Below, in pieces: positions 25,381 through 37,882 of a stretch of 64,000 nucleotides of DNA. The translations under genes were made by a program, and so were the position numbers. Every line of letters begins with the position of its first letter. Position 1 is the stretch's first letter. This DNA is from Serinus canaria. Lineage: Eukaryota > Chordata > Aves > Passeriformes > Fringillidae. Under the pieces are notes generated by a model. The model made no database searches. It was given only the letters and a program-made list of their open reading frames with translations, and was not told the origin of the DNA. The stretch lies in contig NC_066314.1 in NCBI RefSeq assembly GCF_022539315.1, forward strand, positions 52,327,180 to 52,391,179, given 5' to 3'.

Positions 25381-25452
25381 CTCTGGATACGTGGCAGACA
25401 TCAAACTTCAAGTCAATACCTAAGTTAGACAATATCTTTACACTCTTTCCAT

Positions 25453-25717
25453 CCCCCCCCCCCCCCCCCGCTGTTTTTCACTTGCACTAAGAGTGACCTG
25501 CTGCGAGCAGGTGCTTTACCTAACCTGCCCTCAGACATACTTTAAGCCAGCTATACTCAGCTCCTCCCACTCAAATCCTCCCTAAGGATTTGTTTTAACG
25601 ACACAAAATAACAATTAGGTCATAAACTGCAATTTATGTCTCCTTCCTCAGGTATGTCTGCCTCCTGGGGATCCTTCTTAAAGACTCTTCAGCATCTCCC
25701 TCCCCCCCCCCCCCCCC
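25453..25717. repeat. Two C homopolymers 233 bp apart
   Basis: A run of 17 C at 25453-25469 and one of 16 C at 25702-25717. They appear as G runs in the RFX4 transcript. The sequence between them is ordinary and AT-rich. Such runs are hypervariable and prone to sequencing error. Confidence 0.85.
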
Positions 25718-27536
25718 GACAACTGTACCTTAAAACCAAGAAGAAAAAGATAGATTTCAACTGTAACTCAGAAAATTTCTTTAAGCATTAATTTCCATTG
25801 AACAACTGGATTTTCAACAAAGCTAAATTTTTCACAGAGTTAGTGCCTGTCACCCCATAGTTAATTCTCTGTACAAGAAAATAGTGCAACTTTTTTTTTT
25901 CTGTCAATGAACCAGCTGCCAGCCAAACTTTCACTTTTCTATTAAAAAGATGGAAAGGGTTGCAGATGGTACAGGAATAGATGGGACCTAGAAATACAAA
26001 CTTTCGGTATTACATATAAAAGCTCTTAATTCTACCTTGTGTAGTTTAACAATATAATCTCATCAGATAATTGACTAGCAGAAAATAATAGATAGCTTTA
26101 TACTTTAGCTGTCAGCAGGGCATCTAATGGTGTCCATATCAAGCAGAGAACGTTTAAATCTTGACTCAGGTCTGATACCAGATCACTTTGTTTAGCATGA
26201 AAGAGGGAAGGGAAAATAGCATTTCTTACTTTTTGGCCTGTCATTTTATCAATTCACATCAAAACAACACTGTAGATTAAAATAAAAGCATACCTTTTAA
26301 AATGCAATACTTTTAAAATCCAACCTATTTTGTAGGAAAAGGAAATAAAGTCTCTGAAAAGAAGTCCTGCTTCAAGGTACGGTCAAAGAAGAGACATGAC
26401 AATTCTTCTGTGACAAATCCAAAAGGTCTTGAAGTCACAAGGAAAAATCTTATTCAATTCACAGTTGCAGGGATTCACACAAAGTACCCCAGGGAGAAAC
26501 CCATGTAGTGTGCTCATGCCACTGCCAATAGGAGGACTACCAGCATCCCAAGGAAAAGTGTCTTCAAGGTATCTGATAAGGTGGAAAACCTGGTACTCAT
26601 CTCAAACTGAATGCAGATAATAGCTTAGACAACTGCAAGTAAAAGTGTCAGCATAGAAGGGGCCTTCAAACATAAGAAAACTACGAATCAATGATGTTCT
26701 AGAAAAACAGTATTTGTTGGCTCACAGAGATACCAGAGGATCCCTTTGACACAAACTCCATGGAAGTTCTTTTGCTAACTGCTCCATCTTACTTCCAAAA
26801 TTCTGTTTCAAAGCCACTCGAGTCCTGGTTGTATCTTGTGCATGTTTGTATCTTTGTGGCTTTCCCAAAGCTCTCAGTGGGATCCTCTTAAATTTTGCTG
26901 TCTGATTCTAGGCACAGCTCAAGGGATTTCTTTCTTCTTACTGCCAGACATGGAGACAACAGAAGCTGTTCTCAGCAGCTTTGACCCTGCTGCATTAAAC
27001 ACAGGGAGTGGAACAACCTGAAGCGAAGACACAGCTTTTTTGTAATGTGTTGGTGTTAGTCTGTTTATCATAACTAAAATGGAGCTAAGTTCTTCTTTCC
27101 ACTGTGGAGGTAACTGGAGAGCCCTGTACTTTCCAGAGCTGCCTGCATGTGTCTCAAAACCAAGAAAGAAACTAACATGCTGTTACTATCTTTATATAGA
27201 TAAAATCCTTCCCTTAGTTCAGGTAGCTGCACATTGTTCAGAGGAATATCCTCTTCCTCTGTACCGCCTGCAGGCCAGATTCTGACTGTTCTCAGAAGTG
27301 ATTTGGCCTTAGCCAAAATTAAATTAGAGTAGTAAGCTATCTTGTCTCCTATTTACATGTAGCCATAAATGAGATTCAGGGTCATTAGCATGTATTCCAT
27401 GCTCTTAGAAAAGTAGGAGATTTTAAAAACCTCTGAGAAATATGGGAGCATAATTTTCACTGAGTAGGTATAATTGAAAAAGAAGGAATTTTCTCCAAGG
27501 AAAATTTCAGTGAAAGCAAGTAGCTCTTTTGTAAAC

Positions 27537-27594
27537 TTTTTTTTTTTGTTTGTTTTTTTTTTGTTTTTTGTTTTTTTGGTTTTTTTTTTTTTGT
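27537..27594. repeat. T/G-only low-complexity tract
   Basis: Fifty-eight bases of only T and G, mostly T runs broken by single G. It reads as an A/C tract in the RFX4 transcript. Confidence 0.85.
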
Positions 27595-30500
27595 AATAGA
27601 AGAATAAGAGGTTTACTTCAAACAATAAACAAAGCTTCTGGGTAAGTCATTACATCCAGTATGAATATGGGTTTTGAACACCACTTTTGAAACACAAAAA
27701 GTAGTCTGAATATTTTCTTTTATCTCATAGGAAGGTTATACATTCACATTTCCAAATTAGCAAGACAATTTGGACAAGCAATCCTCCCACTTCATCAAGA
27801 AACATCATAATTCCTTCCCCGCAGAACTCAAGTTGAAACTTTTGTTAGCCTTTATTTGTGTTCTTCCAGATCTCTATTTCAATTTGGATAATCTGGTTTA
27901 ATGCACAGTACACAGAAAATGTTATTGAATTGTTTTTTTTCAGTTATTGGCTACAAGATTGTACTGTTCCCTTTTCCTGTAAATTTTTGACTAACATGGA
28001 ATATGGAAGTGGCAGCAGGAAAAATGTTTTAAAAGCTGGAAAGTGAAATAAAATGTAGTGATAATTTTTATATTAGAATGTAAAAACTGTGGTTTGGAAG
28101 ACGTCATAAAACATTCCAAAAGGGTAAGAAGCACTCCAAGAAGCACAGAGATGATGTGAATCCATGGCTATGAGTCATCACTTCCTTTCCCAGTGTAATG
28201 CAGGTTCAAGAGGCCTGGGGGTATCTGGATAAGAATGGAAGATTGCAAAGAATCCCTGTGGCTTAAAGTACGGTTCTGTAGCATACTTCAGCGGTAGAAA
28301 AGGAGACCAGCAAAAACTATTACTACTGTTCTAAACCCCTATGAACTCTAAAATTATCCAGGAAAAAAAGAGTCACAAGAGCAAGCATTATGCCCAGGAA
28401 GAAAATTAATGGTTCACAGCACAAGTTCTCAATCTTCAGAGAAGCCAAGGCCAAAAAAAAAAAACAAAAAAACCCACCCCAACTGAAAACCAAACCCACA
28501 TTTTCCTTGGTAGTTCAGCCAACAGCTGCCTCATGTATGTAGAGACAAAAAAACTGGTCAAGAGAAAGGTGGTTTAGACTTTATTTTGGTTGCAGATGAA
28601 AACTGGACCTACGCTGACAACAGCAATTCGGCCACCATTCTGAAGAATTCAAATAGGGTTATGTGGGTTTTCTCAAAACATTTTGCCTCCTGCTTTTGTT
28701 TGTAAAATATATGACAGAGGCTGGACAAAGAATGACATGATGGCTTGGAAATTTCTGGTTGGTTTTTGGGTGGTGTTAAAAAATGTTAGAAAGACCTCGA
28801 TGGCTAGAAAGGAGCACATAGGACAATGATTTCTACAGTGAAACTTCTAGTTTGTTCTGGATTTCACAGATTATTGCTGTGGCTTATTTTGTTTTCCTAC
28901 TTCTTCCTCTTCACCTTCTCCCCTCCCTCACCTCCCCCTCAAAACAAGGATGACTTTTCAGGTGAATTAATTCTCTTATCTGCACTGCAGAAATGCTGGT
29001 AATCAGTGCAAAGGAAACATCTGGAAGAACTGGCTATTAAGAAGGAAGCTAGATAAAAATCAACTCTGCCTCTCATTTGGGTTTCCATTATATGCTGTGA
29101 CAATGTCTTCTGCACACAAATAGAGGAACAAATTCATTTATGTATTTGTTTTACCAGTTCTAAATTCACTGCCTTTCATCATCATTGCTTGCCCCTTATT
29201 TCCAGAACCAGAAAACAGAATGAGCCACCATGCCATCTTCTCAATGCCACTGTCTGAAACACCTGCTCTTGTTAATCATAGGTCCTCATTTTACTAGCCC
29301 CAGCTATGTGGAAGTTTCTCATGCTCATATTTAAAGCACATTTAACAATCCTGAATTCTGACCCTATAAAGAGTCTGAAGACACATCTCATTCATTACAG
29401 ATTCCTTCCATCACTTTCTTAGTAGCATCAGAGTGAAATGAACTTGGAATATCTCACAGGTTCTCAAAAGATTCAAAATTACAAGCTACCGGTTTTATTT
29501 TCACTATAATCCACTATAATTTTTAAAGATAAATTAATTTCTATTCCTTAATTTTTAAAAACAGAAAACCCCAAACTTCTCCCAGTTTCATTGTCAATTT
29601 TTAAAGATTCTTGTGCATGGTTTTTAGCTTGCAAGTCATGAATAAATACCTTTTTTCTACTAACATCTTCCTTCTCCTTCAGAAATATTCCCTCAAAAGA
29701 TATCCCTAGACAAATAAGAGTAAGGCCCCAATACAGCAAGTTTCATGATCCATTACAATATTGTGCTACAAGGCATGTAGTTTTACCACAATGTCAAAAT
29801 AAATAATTCTCTTAAAATGAAAAAAAAAAAAAGGTAAAAGGGAACTGCAGCAATGACGTTATTTAAAATACACTTTTAAAACACATATTTATGAAATGTA
29901 AATTACTAGCTACTGGATTAAGAATTCCATCTGCATTAATATCTTATCATGTGAATATATGAATTCTGGAGATGAAAAGTAACATGAAGAATATTTTGCT
30001 TTAGGCAAATTAAGCAGAATAGAAATTGCATAAACAGGGAAAACTAAATGGTAGGCTAGAAATTATCCTGCAATTTTAAAAACAAAAAAATTGGTTGTTC
30101 TAAACTACTTTGAAATCATTTTGATTACATGCTATTTTTAAAAATCAAGATCTAAAATTACTATCACTAGAAAAGAAAAAAACTAGTCGATTTGAAATCA
30201 GATAAATTGATAAATTTTCTCCCTCTCTGACTAAAAAGAAAACAATACCATGTTTTAGTAAGTGATTTTTAATCTCACAATTGTTTAATTATTAACGGAA
30301 AGATTTTTTTAATTTATGTTTTGATATAGTAGTCTTGGAAAACAGCACATTTTTTCCCCATATTTTGACCACATGGTGTTCACCAGTGAAAAGCAAAACA
30401 GGTGGTCTTTCTTCTAAGCTGGTCCTAACAGCACATTTCAACCTCTATTCAGTGACACACAAATTCTTCATATTGTTTTAACCAATAAACAGTACTAATT

Positions 30501-30682
30501 CCTTTCAAAAAATGTAAATATCCCAGAAAAAAAATTTAATAAAACTATTGAGTATGTCAAGTGAGTTGACTCCTTAAAATACACAGTAATAAAAATTTAA
30601 TAGAGTTGTAGCAACTTATGTAGCAGGAAATGAGCACTCAGATATGTTCATATTCACTTTAAATGAATGACAAGTTACTTAC

Positions 30683-30769
30683 TTTCATCATTAGAAACAT
30701 TCCCCAGAGAGGTATGACTGGAATAACGTTTGTTTTCACTTTCATTGAGACATCGTTCAATCCAACTCT
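30683..30769 (-). CDS. RFX4: RFX4 coding exon 2 (residues 15-44)
   Basis: The 87-nt exon encodes [20 protein letters not shown], then SLGNVSNDE and one base of Asn44. The acceptor, tttttgcag|AGAGTT, follows a T-rich tract of about 40 nt interrupted by G and A. The donor is GATGAAA|GTAAGT. Reading through the donor would give a false SK ending, but splicing to exon 3 restores the expected NDENEE. The serine- and asparagine-rich N-terminal tail has no named domain and is shared by the long, DNA-binding RFX4 isoforms. Confidence 0.95.
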
Positions 30770-33700
30770 CTGCAAAAAAAAAAATAAAACAAAAAAAAAC
30801 CAACAAAAAAACCCCACTCTTTTGTTTTTGTTTGTCTTTGCATAAAATATAAACTTGCAACAGATAAATCTAAATAAAATGTCAGCATTCAGCAGATTAT
30901 GATCTTGAACATTTGTATTAAAATATGCTTGGTCTGAGGATATTTAGCAAGAAAATCAATCTTGCTTTTAAATTTAGCTGTTGCTTTCTAGCTTAATTTT
31001 TTGTTTTTTTTTTTTTTTTTCTTTTAAACTACAGAGGCTGAAACACTTCTGTGTACAAAACAAAGGTCCTCGGGATATTCTGTCCCCCATCACATGATAC
31101 ACTAAAAAATAAAAATCAAATGAAACACAGAAATCACACTAGTTTTCAAGTATTAGTCTGGCAAAGGCTTATATCCTCAACTATTCCTGCTGGTTTAGGA
31201 AGAAATCTTACTGGGTATAAAATCAATCATTCATGTGAATTTTGGTTATATTGAGGATCAAATGGTGCTCTGTGAAGCCCAGTCCTACAACCTCATTCAC
31301 ACTGGTGGAGTCCCAGGCACTGAGATCTTTTCCTCACTGGTACAAGTCCAATGTAGCAAGTTAGCAGCCACTGCGATGCTCAAACCTTTGTCATCCCACA
31401 GTGCAAATGAAACCACTCTTGTTCCTCCCTGTTTTTCAATACCAGTCAGATGAGTTGCCTACAGCATTACATTGATTTGAATCCACTGTTCTTCCTGGAA
31501 GCTATAACTTATGTCCACTGATGACTTTAGAGGATGCACCAGGCTCAGCAGAATATACTGTTACAGGTCTTCAGGGCAAAAGTCACACCTTCTTATGTGT
31601 TTCCTTAGACAAAATATGAGCTATGAGATCTTGAGTTTGTCTAAATCCCTAGGTATTGCTACAATAAATTGACCTCCCTTATAAGATTATTTTTCAAGGG
31701 TATGAACGTGGGCAGAAACAAGTTTATGCTCAGAGTGGTGGTCAAAGCAAGAAAAAGAAGGGATAGATGGAAGTCTGCAAGGCAAGCCTGCAAGTTATGA
31801 CAGAAAGCAACCCCACTGAGTGAAGAGATGCACAAGAAACAAGGGGAAACAGGCCTCACTGTCAGCAAATTGCCAGAGCCAGAAACACCTTCAAAGACAT
31901 GGAAATGGCTCCAGATTCCTTTCCATAACCCCCCCACCAGCCACCAAGCTACCTGCACAGCTTAGGCAGCAGTCTGCCAGCCAGCAAAAGCCCATCACAA
32001 CAGCAGGCCGGGAGGGAAAGCAGGAACCCACCATCTTGGGAAAGCTGCCCATCTGGTTTATAGAAGATAAAAGTTGGTATGACCTAATTTCAGCACTAGA
32101 TGACACTAAACAAATAAATGGTCATGGCCAAATACATCCTGCATGAAAAAATGCTTTTTAAACCCAGGCAGTTGTATAAACCGGTGCATATTCCTCTGTA
32201 CACATCCCCACCACTCCCATGTAAACAAAAGGGCAATGGCACCCATGCAGAACCTCAGAAAAGGCATGCTGAGAACCCTTCAGAGCTGATCCAGGCCCTG
32301 CCACGGGACTCCAGGTACTGTTGCTTTGTGTGCTTGTGGTTTTCAGGCATTGTTGTGGCAGCTCCAGACTATATGTGGCCCGCCCCCGCCTTCCCTTATT
32401 CACAGTAGGAACATGCTGCAGTGCTGCCTTCACCAATATAAGCACGTCCCTGTGTGCATCTTCTTCATTCACCATCACATTTGTTCCTAAGAAGTCTCAA
32501 AGGCTGCTCCCTTAAGGTACTTCTGTGAAAACCATTAAAAACCCCACTTGTTGGCAATAGATTTTTAAAGGATATTTCTTCTCCCATCAAACTCAACACA
32601 GCCTTGTTTAAAAATCAGTGTAAGGCTGACACCACAACATAAAACCTGCCAGCAGGGCCTGTGCTGTGAAATCAGCCCCTGCTCAGTTACAAACCCACAA
32701 GCCAGCAGTGACTCCAACCTGGATGCTTTCCCTGCTTGTGCTGCTCAGCTGCATAGGGTTGGGATGTATCACCTCCTTGTCTGAGGGCCAACACAAGGAT
32801 ATGGCTGCTTTCTGCCAGATTTCTTTTGCTGCCCTAAAAACGAGCTCACAGCATCTTCCCAATCCCATTTAGTACTGTGAGCTGTCTCACAGGTGAAGAG
32901 AAACTTGCTGCTGGGGGCAACATCAGAGAGAGGTGCAAGAAGGCTTGGGAAAGATTACCCTACCTCCTCCTCCTCCTTTCAGCACACAGCCATGGCTGTA
33001 TATAATTCCCTTGGCTCCAAGCCCAGCTGCAGGGAGTAAAAGCAAAAGCGGCTGCCATTAGCGCCAAGGGGAGACCAATGCCCAGCTCTGCCCTTTCTTT
33101 TCCTGACGGCACTGAGAGCTGGGAAGCTGGGATGCATCCTCTTCCCTCAGCAGCAGGGAACTGCCAGCAGCCATCTTTAGTCAAATTCTCTGCCTAAGTA
33201 GTAGGAAAAAACCCCAACTTTTTAAGTGTTACTCCATAACCATTTTCTCAATCCTTGCTCACACAGTGTCTGCGATAGCTGCGCACATTTCCCCTTCTGA
33301 CGGGAAAAACAGCCAGTTTATACTGCTATGTATAGAGCCTGGAGCACGGTGCAGTTACAGTTTAATTATGTGCTGCAGCTCCTTTGGTCCTGAATCACCC
33401 CAGTTCAGCCTGCTGCAGCCTAAGTCTGGCTTTCTCTTTGTGGCTTTGCATTTAAATAGCTGATAGAAATTCTTCAGGCCTGAAAACATACACGACCTGT
33501 CTGGCAGCAAAGAATGAAGAAAACTAACTATTTTGAGCAAAAATGTCAGGGAGTTTATGGCAAATTTGTCAAATTATTTGGCAGATGACAAAATGTGTCA
33601 AAACCAGGTGACTATTTAAAAGCTGTATTATCTCATAAACCAAATTATGCAAGTATAAATAAATAAACATGATAATATCTAATTTCATTTAAAAAGTAGC

Positions 33701-36700
33701 TATTCTTCTACTGTTTGTATAAAGAAAAACATTTTTACAAGGCTTTTAACTCCCAGCATTAATAACAGTGTCTTCAAGTATTAGAAGAAAACACAATTAC
33801 AGTTTTGAGAAAATTTAAATATTCCCATCAGCCCACAGATCCCAGGCACAGTAATACCTGCCCAAAATAAGACAAAAGGAGAAAGAGGCAGGGCAAACAA
33901 AATCAAAAGTCAAATTTAGGTTTGAGTTTTATAAGGACTTTCACAGTTAATAACATTAGATCTTGTTCCAGACCTAAGGAACACACTGGGTTCCCTCTAC
34001 ATGTTGAATGTGCTTGTCCTCATGACACGTGGGTGTGCCTGCCCCAGCAAGAAAAGGCCCAAGCGGAAACTCTGGTGTCTCCAGGCTGTGGTTCCATCCC
34101 AAGGCTGACACCAACCACATCACACCAGTGTTCTAAATATGCATTGAGTCTTGTGGGATGGAATTTTTTTTGTGATTAAAGCTTAATTATTACACTTGAA
34201 CCTTAGTTTTCACAGGCAGGATTTCACAGCAGAAAAACTCACAGAATGATGGAGAGTTCAGGCAGCAACTAAGCAGAAGTGTGTATCAGACCTGATAACA
34301 ATAATGAGTCATTAACACAAGATGAGAAACCCCAAATTTCCAATGGGAAGTGCTTGTGAGAACAAAAGAAACTACATCCTAATACAGGCTGTATTTTTAC
34401 TCACTGTGTTTTTAGTGCATCCAGCCTTAAGGCATTTCCTCCCCCTCTAGGACTCCTTCCCATCAGGAGTCCCAGCACACTGTACCCTCAATTGTACTGA
34501 AACAAGGATGAGCACTAGTGAAGAAGCAAAAAACCAGATTAGGAATAGCTGGTGGTAGAATGTAGTATAGTCACTTGCTCATAACTGTGACACAGTATGG
34601 AAACCATCACAATCTTACTAGCAAAGAAAGAAAATAATGTTTTTAATGGCATTTTGAGGATCCATCTTCAAATATCATAGCAACTATTTAATTTTGCACA
34701 GGTAAAGAGTGAACTGTGCAAACACAGAACTGTGTTCCTCGGCCTTAAATTTTTTGTTATATCATTTTGCATACCACTAAATACAAATACACCGTATCTG
34801 AGGTGGGATTCCTACATGATGGAAAGGAGAACATTATCCAAATTACAACAATTTTCCCAGTGTAAATTTTCTGAGAGAGTAAGTTACTGTTAGACCAACA
34901 AAAAAATTAGAAATCCTTCAAAATTAAATACTGAAAGATGAATTTAAAATAACTATGGAACTATTTCTGCCCCTAATTTTGCCTCTGCTCTTTTTGATCC
35001 CAATCTTTCTACAGCTGACACATCCACTGAGACTCAAGCACCAGACTATTTCACTTCCATTCCATGTGCCACACTTTTACCAAGAGAAGTTTAAACTGAT
35101 TTTTTTTCAAAAGCGAGCAGAGCAGAAGGTGTGTACCTTCACCATATCTCTACCAAGCCACTTCTTTTCAACAAACACCATATTTTCATTTGTATGGTGT
35201 TTCAAAGATTGAGCTGGGGAGGCAGGCTTGGGAGCTCTGAGACAGAAACATACAAGAGGTGTTTAGGGGCAGGAGCTTTCCTGAACTATCAGAAATAAGA
35301 GGCAGAAATGTTCTTGAAATTTATCTTTGACAAATTATTTTGACATGTTATCTCTTTCAGAAGTAAAAGCTTGCTTCTGGAACACATCTTTGAAAGGCTT
35401 CTCCTCCAGAGCCTGAGTTGAGGTGATGCAGCAGAGGAGCCTGTGTACTGCCAATACATTTAATGAGAAAATTACTCCCTGTTTGTGAAATAGTTATTAG
35501 CTACCTATATTTGCAGCCCACAGCACTCGTTACTCCCACATGGGCATGCCATAGCAAGAGCAGGGCAAGAGCCACTCAGGCTCCTCTCTGCAGAGAAGAT
35601 GAGATGAGTCTGATCACAGCCTCAGTGGCTTCTGCTCCCGCTGTCCTGCCAGGAGGGTCAGGAGTAGCTGCAGTAACAGCACCATCTGTAATCACAGCCT
35701 CTTCTGGCCTTCGTGAGCCACTGTGGCCACAGGCGCTGGGGGGCTGTGCCACACAGCTTGGAAATGAGTGTACTCAGAGCTGCTGGCTACAGCCCTGTGG
35801 GCATATGCATGTGCCCTGAAGGCAGATAAGGAGGGTTTACAGGCAGAACAAAGCCCTGTGGCCACCTAATCTGAGCTGCATTTTGCTCACCTCATTCCCT
35901 ACAGCAGTATATACAATATACTGGTTTTCCACAGTTATCTCATATTCTCTGATCCACGTATGGTCACAGCACTGGCATAATTGGGAATCACTTGTTTTTT
36001 GAAAGTGTATGAGATGAGAATCCCCATGTCCTAGAGAGACAACCAAGGCTTTGATAATGACAAAATTTGCACAACCATTTATTTCACAAAAGCCATAGCA
36101 ATTGCATGAAAAGCCCTCTTCTGTGCTTGCAGCTCTAGACTGGCACTCATACTCCAAATTTTGAAGTCACCAAAAATCATGGCAACTTACTTAGGGAGCT
36201 GAACACGGACCAGTTCTTCTTTCACATGAGTTTGCTTGTCACTGAAATAGAGTTGTCACTGGAATAAGAACATAAGATTTGCTAGAACCCAAACCACTGC
36301 TTGAGCTATATACTAACTTGGATGGCACAGCTGCAACAGGCCAGCTCCTTATCTTTATCCCTGATTGCTCTTGTAATTTTTTGCCCCAGTTTCTCGAGGC
36401 AAATTTAATTAAAAAAAAAAAAAGTTGTAAGTAACTGTGAGAAAAGATATCTAAAAGTAAATAATGTAAATATAAAAGATTTTAGAGGATTTATACAAGG
36501 ACCTGCTGGAAAAATTTTATTTAGCAGTGAGGACAGACTCAATTTTACAGTTCCAGTGACAGAAGAGGAACTTCTCTCATGCATATGGAGTCTTAGCACC
36601 CCTCTGAGTTAGCTGTTTGATGTTCTCAGAGGGAAGGGTTACTCATCTCTTCGTGCAGCATGTCTTTGTCAAGTGTCTCAGTATCAAACTGGACAGCAAC

Positions 36701-37510
36701 ACTGTCTAGCTGCTCATCTGATCTGTAACCACAAGAGAAAGTGGTTGCTAACAGCAGATTTAGCAGGTAAACACAGTAACTCAAAAGCTCATGACTGAAG
36801 GTCATGGAACCTTCCATTTCCATTTTGATAGCTCATGGTACCAACAGGAGAGTTGATGGGATGACATTCTCTATCTTCTCTTATTAAGGAAACCATCACT
36901 GCCCTGACAGCATCTTCTGTTGTCTGTTTCAGAGAAAGTGCTGAGGTTTGCAAGATCTATTGAGCTTTTTTCTCCAGAGCTGGTCTTGCTGAACATGGCC
37001 TGAGACATGCCAGCACCCCAAAAACTCTGTTCATGCTCTCCATGTTGCATCACTGCTGTGGACAGAGAACTTCTAAAAACCTCTACAGCTGTAAAATTCA
37101 TAATGTCTGAGCAGCTTGCCTGCTTTGGCCATCCCTTAGTGTGCTGCAAATCTAATTTCTAAATGCTATCTGAATGCAAGTAAGGAAAAATGAGACAGTG
37201 CATGTAATATATGGACAAATGCAAGTGAAGACTTCACCTTGTAACACTTCAATGTCTTGGAGCAATTGGCCATAGCTTATAAGAGAAATCACTAGTTTAA
37301 AACAGTCCCTTAAAGGCAAAAGAGATGATCCCTTTCTCTCAGGAATAACGATTTGGAGATAAACCTGAAGTCTGACCCTAAAACTACTAAACACCTATTC
37401 TAGTACCTGCTGTATACAACATCTGGCCTGAATAGAAGCAGGATTCATGTTCTGTATCTCTCTCACACCTTGCAGCACAGCACCACTCGTTACAGGCACA
37501 TCTGCCACCT

Positions 37511-37563
37511 GAGAAGTGCTGCTGGAGTGCTGAGAAGTGCTGCTGGAGTGCTAAGAAGTGCTG
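37511..37563. repeat. 21-bp tandem repeat, 2.5 copies
   Basis: The unit gagaagtgctgctggagtgct is repeated at 37511-37531 and 37532-37552. A partial third copy (aagaagtgctg) ends at 37563. Confidence 0.9.
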
Positions 37564-37849
37564 TGCAGGTTGGTTACAGCAGTGCATTTCAAGCAACACA
37601 CTGCTTGAGAGAAAGCAAACAAAAATCACTTTATCTTGAAAGCCTCAATGTACTGCGAAAGAGCAAGACCTAAACAAGATTTTGCTTAGCCTCAGCACAT
37701 TGTTACGAACAAGCGTGTCTGTGACATGACAGGGCTTGGCAGCCACTGGCTCCCATTGAGGGCATTGAACTTACCAAAATCTACTAAAATCAAGCAGAAC
37801 AAGTTACTAGGGACAGCCAACCACACAGTAATTTTCTAAGATTTAAGTT

Positions 37850-37882
37850 TTCATAGGTGATGAAAACTTCATCACCTATGAA
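37850..37882. repeat. Perfect inverted repeat (15-bp arms, 3-nt loop)
   Basis: ttcataggtgatgaa (37850-37864) and its exact complement (37868-37882) are separated by aac only, giving a tight cruciform-capable hairpin. Confidence 0.9.

Larger units (their letters stand above)
23894..30682 (-). other. RFX4 intron 2
   Basis: A 6.8-kb intron with the isolated GC-rich patch (24829-25380), two long C homopolymers (25453-25469, 25702-25717), a hairpin (24376-24416) and a T/G-only tract (27537-27594). No coding exon is recognised in it. Confidence 0.9.

Noticed and set aside
32960..33184. Minus-strand frame ending in a run of arginines before a GT-like donor
   Set aside because: It recalled an arginine-rich alternative RFX4 N-terminus, but the residues before the Arg run do not match and the frame phase into exon 2 is not supported.
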